DNA of 64,000 nucleotides, taken from positions 868,001-932,000 of the forward strand of contig CAVVYW010000006.1 of assembly GCA_963752605.1 (NCBI GenBank), in the 5' to 3' direction. This document shows positions 8,124 through 16,438 of this stretch, piece by piece. The notes below the pieces were generated by a model, which worked only from the letters and a program-made list of their open reading frames with translations, did not search any database and was not told the origin of the DNA. The position numbers and the translations under genes were made by a program. Numbering within the stretch: the first letter of the stretch is position 1; each line of letters starts with the position of its first letter. Source of the DNA: CAVVYW01 sp963752605 (GTDB lineage: Bacteria > Actinomycetota > Thermoleophilia > Solirubrobacterales > 70-9).

Positions 8124-9245
8124 ATGCTGATCGGCGTCCCGAAGGAGATCAAGGTTCACGAGTACCGCGTCGGCCTCACACCGTCGTCGGTGCGCGAGCT
8201 GGTGGCCGCCGGGCACGGCGTGCTCGTCGAACACAACGCGGGCGCCGGCATCGGCGCGGGCGATCGCGAGTACGAGCTGGCCGGTGCGAGCGTGGTTCCC
8301 ACCGCCGACGAGGTGTACGCCCGCGCCGACATGCTCGTGAAGGTCAAGGAGCCGCAGGCGATCGAGCGCAAGCGGCTGCGCGCCGGACAGGTGCTGTTCA
8401 CGTACCTGCACCTTGCGCCCGACCCGCAGCAGTGCGCGGACCTGCTCGACAGCGGCGCGATCTGCATCGCCTACGAGACGGTGACGCAAGGCGGCGGCGG
8501 GCTGCCGCTGCTGGCGCCGATGTCCGAAGTCGCGGGCCGCATGTCGGTGCAGGCGGCTGCGCACAGCCTCGAGCGCGCGCACGGCGGCTGCGGCATGCTG
8601 CTCGGCGGCGTGCCGGGTGTGCCGCCGGCCAGGATCGTGATCCTCGGCGCCGGCGTGGTGGGCAGCAACGCGGCGCAGATCGCGGTCGGCACCGGCGCAC
8701 AGGTGGTCGTGATCGACGTCAACGTCGACGCATTGCGGCGCATCGACCACATGCTCGGCGCGCGCGCCATGACCGTGTTCTCGAACCGCGACAACCTCGA
8801 GCGCCAGGTGCTGTCGGCCGACGTCGTCATCGGCGGCGTGCTGATCCCGGGCGCTGCGGCGCCGAAGCTCGTGCCGCAGTCGCTCGTCGCGCGCATGAAG
8901 CCCGGCTCGGTGATCGTCGACGTCGCGATCGACCAGGGCGGATGCTTCGAGACGTCGCGCCCGACCACGCACGCCGACCCCACCTACGTGGTCGACGGCG
9001 TGGTGCACTACTGCGTCGCCAACATGCCGGGTGGTGTGCCGCGCACGTCCACGTACGCGCTCAACAATGCGACGCTGCCGTTCGTGCTGGCGCTCGCCAA
9101 CAAGGGCTGGCGCAAGGCGCTGCAGGACGATCCGCACTTGCGCAACGGTCTGAACGTCGCCGAAGGCCAGGTCACCTGCCGCGAGGTCGCGCACGACCTG
9201 GGCTATGTGTACGTGCCGCCGCAGACGGTGCTTGCAGTCACCTGA
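8124..9245 (+). CDS. ald: alanine dehydrogenase
   Basis: NAD-dependent reversible deamination of L-alanine to pyruvate and ammonia. The 373-aa length is standard. Catalytic K75 (VKVKEP) and H96 (TYLHLA) fall at the canonical positions, and the NAD-binding glycine motif GAGVVG is at 175-180. The start ATG at 8124 is fixed by the family N-terminus MLIGVPKEIK and an AGGAG ribosome site at 8113-8117; an upstream in-frame start at 8094 is not needed. Confidence 0.96.
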   Translation: MLIGVPKEIKVHEYRVGLTPSSVRELVAAGHGVLVEHNAGAGIGAGDREYELAGASVVPTADEVYARADMLVKVKEPQAIERKRLRAGQVLFTYLHLAPDPQQCADLLDSGAICIAYETVTQGGGGLPLLAPMSEVAGRMSVQAAAHSLERAHGGCGMLLGGVPGVPPARIVILGAGVVGSNAAQIAVGTGAQVVVIDVNVDALRRIDHMLGARAMTVFSNRDNLERQVLSADVVIGGVLIPGAAAPKLVPQSLVARMKPGSVIVDVAIDQGGCFETSRPTTHADPTYVVDGVVHYCVANMPGGVPRTSTYALNNATLPFVLALANKGWRKALQDDPHLRNGLNVAEGQVTCREVAHDLGYVYVPPQTVLAVT

Positions 9246-9252
9246 GCGACAC

Positions 9253-9268
9253 ACACCATCGGTGTTTC
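9253..9268 (+). terminator. weak hairpin after ald
   Basis: ACACC-ATC-GGTGT followed by TTT begins eight bases after the ald stop. The stem is only 5 bp and the U-run short, so it would be a weak intrinsic terminator at best. Confidence 0.3.
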
Positions 9269-9405
9269 TGGATCGAAGCCTCTATTTCAGGGCGGCCAAT
9301 TGGGGTGCACCCACTAGCGGGCGATGTGAGACTGCGCGTCATCCCTCGATCGATGCGCCTGGCGCCGGTCGATGGTCGTCAAGATCTCAACCATTGGAGC
9401 AACGC

Positions 9406-9981
9406 ATGACCATCCAGAACCTTTCCACCGTCGCGTCCGACGTGATCACGTCCTACGGCAAGACCGCGGTGAACGTGATCAACGTGTACCGAGTCGGCGG
9501 CCAGCGCGCGATCGGCTACTTCGACCAGCGCTTCGAAAACGTGCTGAACCGCCGTGTGCTGCCGCTCAGCACCAACGTGCGCGGCAACATCGTCACGATG
9601 CAAAAGACGATCAGCGGCTACTACGTGAAGGGCATCAAACTGAGCTCGGGCGGTGCCGAGTCGGTGGTGAACACCGTCGTCGATCTCGCCGGCAAGAGCG
9701 TCGAGCGCATCGCCGCCAACGCCACCACCTTCGACAAGGCCTACGGCACGAGCGCGCTCGACAAGCTGTCGAGCGTCGTGCTGCCGGGTGCTCACATCGT
9801 GAGCAAGCTGGTCGACCGTATCGAGCAGCGCGCCACGCAGGTCGCCGCGAAGGTCGCCGGCCCGCAAGCCGCGGCGAAGAACGGCGCAGCGAAGCGCCGC
9901 GCGGTGCGCAAGCCGATCGCGAAGGCGGTCACGCCGAAGCGCACCACCGTGCGCAAGACGCGCGCGCGCAAGACGGCCTGA
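9406..9981 (+). CDS. conserved hypothetical protein with phasin-like helices and basic tail
   Basis: 191-aa product of unknown function. The first ~150 residues are amphipathic with few Pro residues (YGKTAVNVINVYRVGGQRAI; NATTFDKAYGTSALDKL), loosely like phasin or coiled surface proteins. The last ~40 residues are Ala/Lys/Arg-rich (KRRAVRKPIAKAVTPKR), as in nucleic-acid or granule-binding tails. ATG 9406 has GGAG at 9396-9399; the frame is open upstream without coding character. A polyhydroxyalkanoate or nucleoid role is possible but unproven. Confidence 0.7.
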   Translation: MTIQNLSTVASDVITSYGKTAVNVINVYRVGGQRAIGYFDQRFENVLNRRVLPLSTNVRGNIVTMQKTISGYYVKGIKLSSGGAESVVNTVVDLAGKSVERIAANATTFDKAYGTSALDKLSSVVLPGAHIVSKLVDRIEQRATQVAAKVAGPQAAAKNGAAKRRAVRKPIAKAVTPKRTTVRKTRARKTA

Positions 9982-10027
9982 TCGGCCGCAACGCCGACGT
10001 CAATAGCGCGGGTGCAGCGTGCGGGCG

Positions 10028-10495
10028 CTACCGCACGGTGTAGCCGCGCCCTTCCATGCACGCGAGCGTCGCGCGGTGGAACACGCTGGCCTCGGCTATC
10101 GCGCCCGGCTGCGTCATCGCCCAGCGGTTGCAGGCCTGGCGGTCCGCCTCGGTCTGCGCTGCGCTTTGGCCTTCGCGCGGATAGAAGATCGGATCGGGCG
10201 GCCTGCGCGTCGCCGGCTCACGCGCGGGCGGCGGCTCTTGGTAGTACGCCACCGGCGGTGGCTGGACCACCACGTAGCCGGGATACCACGGCGGCCCGTA
10301 GTGGCTGTAGTAGTAGTGATGGCGCGCGATACCGATGCCCACACCCAGGCCGACGGTGCCCCAGAACACGCCGGGACCCCAATGGTGGTGATGACGATGA
10401 CCGCCATGGCGGCCACCGGCCTGTGCCGCACCGACGCTCACGGCCAGCATCAGCGTCGCGAGCGCCATCGCGACGGTGCGCATGGTGATCTTCAT
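10028..10495 (-). CDS. exported His/Gly/Tyr-rich protein
   Basis: 155-aa secreted protein of unknown function. A classic signal peptide (MKITMRTVAMALATLMLAVS, cut near AQA-GG) is followed by a histidine cluster (GGRHGGHRHHHHWGPG), a glycine-rich hydrophobic patch and a Tyr/Pro-rich stretch (HHYYYSHYGPPWYPGY). The C-terminal ~50 residues are more ordered, with two cysteines (QACNRW; LACMEG). Start at 10495 is set by the signal peptide and an AAGGAGC ribosome site. The His cluster could bind metal. Confidence 0.75.
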   Translation of the reverse strand: MKITMRTVAMALATLMLAVSVGAAQAGGRHGGHRHHHHWGPGVFWGTVGLGVGIGIARHHYYYSHYGPPWYPGYVVVQPPPVAYYQEPPPAREPATRRPPDPIFYPREGQSAAQTEADRQACNRWAMTQPGAIAEASVFHRATLACMEGRGYTVR

Positions 10496-10659
10496 CGCCG
10501 GCTCCTTGCTGGATCCGCCTGCGAGCAGGCCATGCGGCATTCTCCACCTGCGCTCGAGACAATGCCAGCGGCGGCGCGCCGTGCCGACGGGGCGCCGCGC
10601 GAAGCCGCGCCAGCCGACGGAGAAGCCGCGTGACATCAAGCATCAAGCACCGCGCGCCG

Positions 10660-10932
10660 TCAGCGGACCCGGCGCTCGACGTCGCCGCGCACCTCGGCCG
10701 GCAGGCGCGAGAGCAGCCAGCGTATCGCGAGCGGCACCAGCACCAGATCGTCGACCACGCCCAGCAGCGGGATCGCCTCGGGCAGCAGGTCGACAGGCGA
10801 CAGCAGGTACAACACGATCAATGCCGTACCGACCTTGAGCCAACGTGGCGCGGCCGGATGACGCAGCGCAAACCACAGACGCCGCGCATCGCCGCGAATC
10901 ACCGACCACAGCACTGCCAGACGTTTGAACAT
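10660..10932 (-). CDS. YkvA-family (DUF1232) membrane protein
   Basis: Small 90-aa protein with the DUF1232 signature LYLLSPVDLLPEAIPLLGVVDD in the centre and flanking hydrophobic segments. The family is widespread in bacterial membranes and has no settled function. An AGGAG-like site precedes ATG 10932. It stands alone between convergent and divergent neighbours. Confidence 0.85.
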   Translation of the reverse strand: MFKRLAVLWSVIRGDARRLWFALRHPAAPRWLKVGTALIVLYLLSPVDLLPEAIPLLGVVDDLVLVPLAIRWLLSRLPAEVRGDVERRVR

Positions 10933-11039
10933 GGACCGCTCCTTTCACCGGCTGACAGTATCCGATCAACCACACCGGTGTGTCGCATATGGCTGCGCGG
11001 CCCCGGTTGACAAGGGGTGTCTCGGACTGCCCCTGCTCA

Positions 11040-11762
11040 TCACTTCATCAGCGATGCGCCGAGCTTGCGCAGCAACCCTGCGCCGTCGCCCGCCCACGCG
11101 CTGCCGTGCATGCACGCAAGCAACTCCGGCCGCAGTTGCGCGAGCTTGTCGATCAGCGCGGGCGCGTTGCGAGTGTGCGAGTAGTAGTCCATCTCGTGAC
11201 GGAAGGCTTCGCTCGGCGACAGGATGTCGTCGTGCACCAGCGGTGCGTCTCCCGTACCGGGCTGCGTGAAGAGGTCGCCGCAGAACAGCGTCTTCGCGGT
11301 CGCGTCGTAGAAGTAGCCGCATTCCCAGCCGTGCGGCAGATGCGGCGTCGACTGCCACACCAGCTGGTGGTGACCGAGGTCGAGCGCCTGCCCGTCGTCC
11401 ATGCCGATCGGCTCGACGTCGACGAGGTCGGTCACCGACACCATCGCCGCGACCGCGCTGCACACAGGCCGCGCCTCCGGCGCCGCCGCGAGGAACTGCT
11501 GCAGACCACCACATTCATCAGCTTCGACATGCGAGAACGCGACGTATCGCAACTGCGACACCGGCATCACCGTCTCGATCTGCTCGCGCACCAGGTCGAA
11601 CAGCTTCCTTGGCCCGGTGTGGAACAGCAGCGGCCGCTCGTCGACGACCAGATACTGGTTGAACGAGAAGCCGCCGGGGATGAAGCTCGGCGGCATCGCG
11701 ATGCTGATGCGATAGGTGTCGCGCGCGACCTCGTGGATCGATGCTTGGGGATGGGCGTTCAC
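11040..11762 (-). CDS. metallo-beta-lactamase-fold protein (ODP type)
   Basis: 240-aa hydrolase/oxygen-binding-type MBL protein. The motif HVEADECGG matches the HxExDE diiron ligand set of the ODP/flavodiiron subfamily; further histidines occur in LGHHQLVWQSTPHLPHGWE and an Asp in LFCGDLFTQPG. There is no flavodoxin domain. GTG at 11762 is chosen: it overlaps the tetR stop by four bases and has GAGGAG six bases upstream. Co-transcription with the TetR gene suggests it is regulated by, or supplies a detoxification step for, the TetR ligand. Confidence 0.82.
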   Translation of the reverse strand: MNAHPQASIHEVARDTYRISIAMPPSFIPGGFSFNQYLVVDERPLLFHTGPRKLFDLVREQIETVMPVSQLRYVAFSHVEADECGGLQQFLAAAPEARPVCSAVAAMVSVTDLVDVEPIGMDDGQALDLGHHQLVWQSTPHLPHGWECGYFYDATAKTLFCGDLFTQPGTGDAPLVHDDILSPSEAFRHEMDYYSHTRNAPALIDKLAQLRPELLACMHGSAWAGDGAGLLRKLGASLMK

Positions 11763-12388
11763 TGTTTTCTCCTCGGACGCGGAATGGATACAGCCGATGG
11801 CCGTGGTCCGACGGCAGCCAGCAGCAAGCGGACGAGCAATGCGCGCACCGCCGTGCGCGACAGCTTGTGCTGGCGCAGCAGGCGGTGCCATAGATCGAAA
11901 CTCAACAGCGATTCCCACGCAGCGGCGAGCTCGCGGCGGTCGCCCGCGCCCAGATGTCGCGACAACAACTCCGCGATCAACGCGGTTTGCCGTTTGCGCC
12001 GACCCTCGCCGAGCTCGGCCAGGAACGGAATCAGGCGCTGCTCGCGCCACGCCATCCACGGCTCGAAGTGCGCGTTCAACTTGTCGATACTGGCGACCAG
12101 CCGCTCGGCGGCGCTCGGCAGATCCGGGGCGGCAAGGATCTGGTCGACGCCCAGCGCTGGCGCCTGAGCGGCCACGTGGCTCGTGCACGCGCCGATCAAA
12201 TCCTGCTGGCTCGGGAAATGGCTGTAGACCGTCGGCAGCGAGACGCCGGCGCGCTCTGCAATGTCGGCGTAGCTCGTCGCCACGGCACCCTTGATCGCAT
12301 GCAGCTCGGCCGCGGCGGCCGCGATGCGCGTGCGCAGCTCCGATTGCCGCTGGCGGCGCGTGTCGCTGTGGTACGAGCGGGTGGCCAT
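11759..12388 (-). CDS. TetR-family transcriptional regulator
   Basis: 209-aa repressor. The N-terminal TetR helix-turn-helix is clear (TSYADIAERAGVSLPTVYSHFPSQQDLI cut in two: TSYADIAERAG and VSLPTVYSHFPSQQ). The C-terminal half is a helical ligand domain. It is the first gene of an operon with the MBL-fold gene. A perfect 24-bp palindrome lies 28-51 bases upstream and is very likely its own operator. Effector unknown. Confidence 0.88.
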   Translation of the reverse strand: MATRSYHSDTRRQRQSELRTRIAAAAAELHAIKGAVATSYADIAERAGVSLPTVYSHFPSQQDLIGACTSHVAAQAPALGVDQILAAPDLPSAAERLVASIDKLNAHFEPWMAWREQRLIPFLAELGEGRRKRQTALIAELLSRHLGAGDRRELAAAWESLLSFDLWHRLLRQHKLSRTAVRALLVRLLLAAVGPRPSAVSIPRPRRKQ

Positions 12389-12415
12389 GTGGCAGAGGTG
12401 TTGGTTGATAATTGC

Positions 12416-12439
12416 ATTTTAGTTTAGGTAAACTAAAAT
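12416..12439. promoter_or_regulatory. palindromic operator of the tetR-MBL operon
   Basis: Perfect inverted repeat ATTTTAGTTTA-GG-TAAACTAAAAT, 11-bp arms with a 2-base centre, in a strikingly AT-rich patch of an otherwise GC-rich window. On the minus strand it covers plausible -35 (TTGATT) and -10 (TAAAAT) sequences for tetR. It sits 76 bases before the divergent gene at 12515, so it may act on both. Confidence 0.75.
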
Positions 12440-12514
12440 CAATGTCAAGTGCCTGCCGCCGGCGCGGGTACGCGGGCAGTCCGACAATGAGCGACGTGCC
12501 CACAGGAGCTCGCG

Positions 12515-12922
12515 ATGAACGAGGAAAGCAGTTGCGGCCAAGGCCTTGCGGACCATTCGGTGTTGCCGGCGAAGATGGCCGAGCTCGTCGATGCGGTGGC
12601 CGCCAATCTCGAGCTGCACCTGAGCGCGCTCGACCCGCAGGACCCGAACGCACGCCCGGAACACGATGCGTACACGCAGTTGGCTGCCCTGCATCGCAAC
12701 ATCGCGGCGCAGTTGCAGGCGCTGGCGCAGCAGATGGCGTCGTATCGCGACCTGCCGCGCGGGCGGCACGACGAGCAGGCGATGACAGCGCCGCGTTTCT
12801 TTCAGGTTTTCGAGAACTTCGTGCAGCGCGAGCAGGAACTGCACGCGCTGCTGCAGCACAAGATGCAGCGACACCGCGAGATGCTCGCGGCGATGCGCGG
12901 TTTCGGCGGGCGCTCTCGCTGA
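12515..12922 (+). CDS. hypothetical helical protein
   Basis: 135-aa soluble protein, predicted almost wholly helical (ELVDAVAANLELHLSAL; HRNIAAQLQALAQQM; QREQELHALLQHKM), without recognised motifs. CAGGAG precedes ATG 12515 at good spacing. It is divergent from the tetR-MBL operon and shares the intergenic region with the palindromic operator. Function unknown. Confidence 0.7.
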   Translation: MNEESSCGQGLADHSVLPAKMAELVDAVAANLELHLSALDPQDPNARPEHDAYTQLAALHRNIAAQLQALAQQMASYRDLPRGRHDEQAMTAPRFFQVFENFVQREQELHALLQHKMQRHREMLAAMRGFGGRSR

Positions 12923-12940
12923 GCGCAGCGCGCGGCGGTC

Positions 12941-13870
12941 TTATTCGCCGCTGAGGAGCGGCGCGCTCGCCTCGTTGGCGTCACCGGCCGGTGTGTCGTC
13001 GCTCGGCGCTTGTACAACGGGCACTGCGAGCCGGCGCGGCGCCTTGGCGGCCACCAGGGTCGAAGCCGGCGTTTCGCGGCTGAGCCAGCGCAGGATGTTG
13101 TTGGCGTCGAGCGCGCGCACGGAAGGCCGCACGGCACCCATCAGCACGACGATCACGGTGCGCCCGGCCGCCTGCACGCGCATGCTCACGCACCGGCCGG
13201 CCTCGTTCGTGTAGCCGGTCTTCGACAACAGGATGTTCCAGCCGGGAGAGCCGACCAGGCCGTTGGTGTTGCGCACGACGCGCCGCTGCCCGTTGATCAG
13301 CACTTCATGGTCGCGCTTGCTCGTCAGCTCCGCGATCGCGGGGTACGCCGCCGCCGCGCGCAGCACCTTGACCATGTCCTCGGCGCTCGACCGGTTGTTC
13401 GGCGAGAGACCGGTCGGCTCTTCGATGAGCGTGCTTTCGAGCCCGAGCGTGCGAATCTTTTGCGCGACCGCAGCACGGAACGCTTCGATCCCTCCCGGAT
13501 AGTGACGCGCCAACGCCGATGCGGCGCGGTTGTCCGAGGCGATGAGCGTCAGCTCCAGCAACGCGCCGCGCGACACCACCGCGCCGACACGCACACCACC
13601 GCGCGTGCGCTTCACGTGGTCGAGATCGGCTGACTCGATGCGTAGCATCTCTTTCGGGTCCTGCCCGGCATCGATGACCACCATCGCCGTCATCAGCTTG
13701 GTCAGCGATGCGATCGGCGCGGCCTTCACGACGTCCTTACCCAGCAGCACTTCGCCGGTCTCTTCGTCGACGACGATCGCATGCGTGGAACCCAGGCGCG
13801 GCTCGGCGCGGGCGCCGGCGCCGGCGCAACCCAACCCGAGCACACAGACGAAGAAGACGACGCGAAGCAT
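12941..13870 (-). CDS. D-alanyl-D-alanine carboxypeptidase/endopeptidase (PBP7-like)
   Basis: Periplasmic penicillin-binding serine peptidase that trims or cleaves peptidoglycan cross-links. The three active-site motifs are present: SLTK (S55), SDN (112-114) and KTG (217-219). A signal peptide (MLRVVFFVCVLGLGCAGAGA) starts at ATG 13870. At 309 aa it is short and lacks the C-terminal beta-sandwich of PBP5, which fits the PbpG/PBP7 group. A Pro/Ala-rich tail follows the domain. Confidence 0.9.
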   Translation of the reverse strand: MLRVVFFVCVLGLGCAGAGARAEPRLGSTHAIVVDEETGEVLLGKDVVKAAPIASLTKLMTAMVVIDAGQDPKEMLRIESADLDHVKRTRGGVRVGAVVSRGALLELTLIASDNRAASALARHYPGGIEAFRAAVAQKIRTLGLESTLIEEPTGLSPNNRSSAEDMVKVLRAAAAYPAIAELTSKRDHEVLINGQRRVVRNTNGLVGSPGWNILLSKTGYTNEAGRCVSMRVQAAGRTVIVVLMGAVRPSVRALDANNILRWLSRETPASTLVAAKAPRRLAVPVVQAPSDDTPAGDANEASAPLLSGE

Positions 13871-13973
13871 GGCAGTTATGTATTCGATGCCGGCCGGTCT
13901 GGCGATGACCTGTTCGCGGGGTCGAGGTGTTGCCAGTTGCAACTGCCGGCCCCACCGCAGTGCCTTCCGCTCG

Positions 13974-14879
13974 TCAGTGCGCGAGGCGCGCGTCGACGCT
14001 CAGCGCGTCGAACAGGAACTGCGTGAACGCGCGGATGCGCGCCACCTGTTTCAAATCGGGGTGCGTCAGGATCCAGATCTGCGTGTTCAGCTGCACGCTC
14101 GGCGGCGCAAGTTGCACGAGCGAAGGCTGCGCCTGCGCGAGCGGGCACAGCAGCATGCCGGCGCCCATGCCGTGCACGACGGCATCGACCATACCGAGCA
14201 GACTGTCGACACGCACCGCGATGCGCCCGGGCGCCACGTTCTTCTGCAACCACTTCGATTGCTCCAGATGCGACAGCGACTCGTCGGGCGCGACGAAGAC
14301 ACAGTCTTCGAGCGTGGCTTCGCGGCCAAGCGACTTGAGATAACGCTTCGACGCGTACAGCGCGGTCTGGATGTCGCCCACGCGCCGGCCGACGAGGTTC
14401 TCGGGCGGCCGGTTCGAGCCTCGCACCGCGACGTCGGCCTCGCGCTGCGTGAGGCTCATGAAGCTGTTGTTCACCGTCACCTGCATCTGCACGCCGGGAT
14501 GCAGGGCACGGAAACGCGCGACCAGTGGCATCAGCATGCTGTGCAGCAAGGTGTCGGTCGATGTCACGCGGATCACGCCCCTGATCTCTTCGTCGAGACC
14601 GCGCAGACGGCGATGTGAAGCGTCGATCTGCTCATCGATGCCGGCGAGCCGCATGTGGAGATCGTTGCCGCCTGCAGTCAGCGCGTAGCCGCTCGGAAGG
14701 CGGTCGAACAGCCGGACGCCGAGCGTGTGCTCGAGGCTCGAAATGCGGCGCAACACGGTCGAGTGATTGACCGCGAGGCGGCGCGCCGCGCCCGAGATCG
14801 ATCCCGCACGGCACACCGCCAGAAAGACCTGAAGGTCATCCCAGCTCAGCGGGCCTGCGGCAGCGCGCGAGGTTCGCAT
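13974..14879 (-). CDS. LysR-family transcriptional regulator
   Basis: 301-aa regulator. The N-terminal winged helix is typical (LQVFLAVCRAGSISGAARRL, then AVNHSTVLRRISSLE), followed by a LysR substrate domain starting near residue 95. It is divergent from a glutathione S-transferase gene with 114 bases between the starts, the usual layout for a LysR regulator and its target. A dyad at 14896-14919 is the likely binding site. Confidence 0.9.
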   Translation of the reverse strand: MRTSRAAAGPLSWDDLQVFLAVCRAGSISGAARRLAVNHSTVLRRISSLEHTLGVRLFDRLPSGYALTAGGNDLHMRLAGIDEQIDASHRRLRGLDEEIRGVIRVTSTDTLLHSMLMPLVARFRALHPGVQMQVTVNNSFMSLTQREADVAVRGSNRPPENLVGRRVGDIQTALYASKRYLKSLGREATLEDCVFVAPDESLSHLEQSKWLQKNVAPGRIAVRVDSLLGMVDAVVHGMGAGMLLCPLAQAQPSLVQLAPPSVQLNTQIWILTHPDLKQVARIRAFTQFLFDALSVDARLAH

Positions 14880-14895
14880 CGGTCACAAGCTCCTG

Positions 14896-14919
14896 TGCGA
14901 TATCGCATACCGAGTATGC
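14896..14919. promoter_or_regulatory. candidate LysR binding site between lysR and GST gene
   Basis: TGCGATATCGCA (14896-14907, perfect palindrome) overlaps a second dyad GCATAC-CGA-GTATGC (14905-14919), whose 15-bp form agrees with the T-N11-A shape of LysR sites. It lies 17-40 bases upstream of the regulator's start and 75 or more before the GST start. Confidence 0.55.
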
Positions 14920-14993
14920 ACCCCTGGCGAGTTGGCATGCGTATCGGCAGAACCTAGAGTGCCGGCACATCCACCCTCCTCGGAAAGAACACC

Positions 14994-15698
14994 ATGGACA
15001 TGGCACTGAAACAGGCGGGCGCTGCGACACCGGACACCGTGCACACGCTCGAGCTCGTCAGCCATCCTCTGTGCCCGTACGTGCAACGTGCCGCGATCGC
15101 GCTCGCGGAGAAGGGTGTTGTGTACACGCGCACGCAAGTCGACCTGAGCGACAAGCCGCAGTGGTTCGTCGAGCTTTCGCCGCTCGGCAAGGTGCCGCTG
15201 CTGCGCGTCAAGCGCGACGTCATCTTCGAATCCGCCGTCATCCTCGAGTATTTGGAGGACACACACGCCCCCGCGCTGCATCCCGCCGACCCGATGGTGC
15301 GGGCGCAGCATCGCGCCTGGATCGAATTCGGCTCGAGCGTACTGAACGACGTCTGGGGGGTCTACGTGGCCCCCCACGCCCAGGCGTTCGCTGCCACGGC
15401 GGCGGCGCTGCGTGAAAAGTTCATTCGGCTCGAGGCAGCGCTCGGCGAAGGCCCTTACTTCGGGGGAGCGTCGTTCACGCTCGTCGATGCGGCTTTCGGC
15501 CCCGTGTTCCGCTACTGGGACGCCTTCGACCGCATCGCCGACTTCGGCGTGCTGCACGGCCTGCCCAAGGTCGCCGCATGGCGCACGGCGCTGGCCGAGC
15601 GTGAGTCGGTGCGCCGTGCGGTCGCTGAGGACTACGGCGAGCGGCTGTGGAAATTCCTGCTCGATCGGGGCGGCTACCTGTCGTCAGTGATGCACTGA
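14994..15698 (+). CDS. glutathione S-transferase family protein
   Basis: 234-aa cytosolic GST. The N-terminal thioredoxin-fold domain shows the active-site region SHPLCPYVQRAAIALAEKGV and the glutathione-binding LGKVPLL and FESAVILEYLE segments; the C-terminal helical domain follows from about residue 100. The CPYV motif is of the glutaredoxin-like/omega-beta type, where cysteine may be catalytic. Divergent LysR gene suggests inducible detoxification. Its last 15 bases overlap the convergent next gene. Confidence 0.9.
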   Translation: MDMALKQAGAATPDTVHTLELVSHPLCPYVQRAAIALAEKGVVYTRTQVDLSDKPQWFVELSPLGKVPLLRVKRDVIFESAVILEYLEDTHAPALHPADPMVRAQHRAWIEFGSSVLNDVWGVYVAPHAQAFAATAAALREKFIRLEAALGEGPYFGGASFTLVDAAFGPVFRYWDAFDRIADFGVLHGLPKVAAWRTALAERESVRRAVAEDYGERLWKFLLDRGGYLSSVMH

Positions 15699-16334
15699 GC
15701 GTGCGGCCTGCAACAGCGCCGTGAAGTGCAGCATCAGCATCAGCGGCACCAGATAGGCCGGCACGAGGATCAGCGGCAGCAGCGCCATCGGCGCCGTCGT
15801 CACGCCTTGCACCAGCCCCGGCACCAGGCCCGAGGCCAACGCGCCGGCGCTCACCGCGACGAACAGATCGGCGATGCCGAGCCAGTTCCACGCGACGAAC
15901 GCCCTGCTCGCGGCGAACTCGGGCCGGCGCGCCAAGGCTTGCACCATCCACGGTGCGGCGGCGGCGATTGCCATGTCGCCGAGCCCCGCGGGCCACGCGA
16001 AGAAGCCCGGCAGGATGCCGTGCGCGTACAGCCAGATGAAGCCGAAACCGGCGAAGCGCCACGCCTGCACTCCAGCGACAAGCCGCAGGTCGGCGTTCAG
16101 CACGTAGGCCCGAAACGACCGCAGGTAACGGTACGCGCCCCCGAAGACGAGCAGCGGCGCCAGGACGCCTGCGATCAATGCGAACGGCGGCTCGCCCGGC
16201 GGCACCAAGAAAGTCCCGTTCGCACCGAGGTAGGCGACGAGCACGAGCCACAGCCCGAGCACGACGCCGGAAACGAGCCACGGACCGTTTGCGGCGGACG
16301 GCCCGGCGTGACGTTGGGAAATGGCACTCGACAT
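15684..16334 (-). CDS. hypothetical multi-pass membrane protein
   Basis: 216-aa inner-membrane protein with about six helices (WLVSGVVLGLWLVLVAYLG; FALIAGVLAPLLVFGGAY; FIWLYAHGILPGFFAWP and others). No catalytic motif is recognised. ATG 16334 has CAGGAG upstream. It is divergent from an HxlR regulator, with two matching operators in the shared spacer, so it is probably the regulator's target. Confidence 0.75.
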   Translation of the reverse strand: MSSAISQRHAGPSAANGPWLVSGVVLGLWLVLVAYLGANGTFLVPPGEPPFALIAGVLAPLLVFGGAYRYLRSFRAYVLNADLRLVAGVQAWRFAGFGFIWLYAHGILPGFFAWPAGLGDMAIAAAAPWMVQALARRPEFAASRAFVAWNWLGIADLFVAVSAGALASGLVPGLVQGVTTAPMALLPLILVPAYLVPLMLMLHFTALLQAARSVHH

Positions 16335-16361
16335 TGCACGCTCCTGTTTGGGTGATGAGTC

Positions 16362-16378
16362 ACTTGCATTATGGAAGT
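16362..16378. promoter_or_regulatory. HxlR operator copy 1
   Basis: ACTTGCA-TTA-TGGAAGT, an inverted repeat with one mismatch, 28 bases upstream of the membrane-protein gene at 16334. It has the same architecture and half-site as the perfect copy at 16401-16417; centres are 39 bases apart. Confidence 0.7.
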
Positions 16379-16400
16379 TACACTCCAAGGTAGCACAATG

Positions 16401-16417
16401 ACTTGCAATCTGCAAGT
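16401..16417. promoter_or_regulatory. HxlR operator copy 2
   Basis: Perfect inverted repeat ACTTGCA-ATC-TGCAAGT located 22 bases before the HxlR start codon. HxlR-family proteins bind such paired dyads as dimers; here one copy faces each divergent gene. Confidence 0.75.
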
Positions 16418-16438
16418 GACATCGGCAAAAGGAACGCC

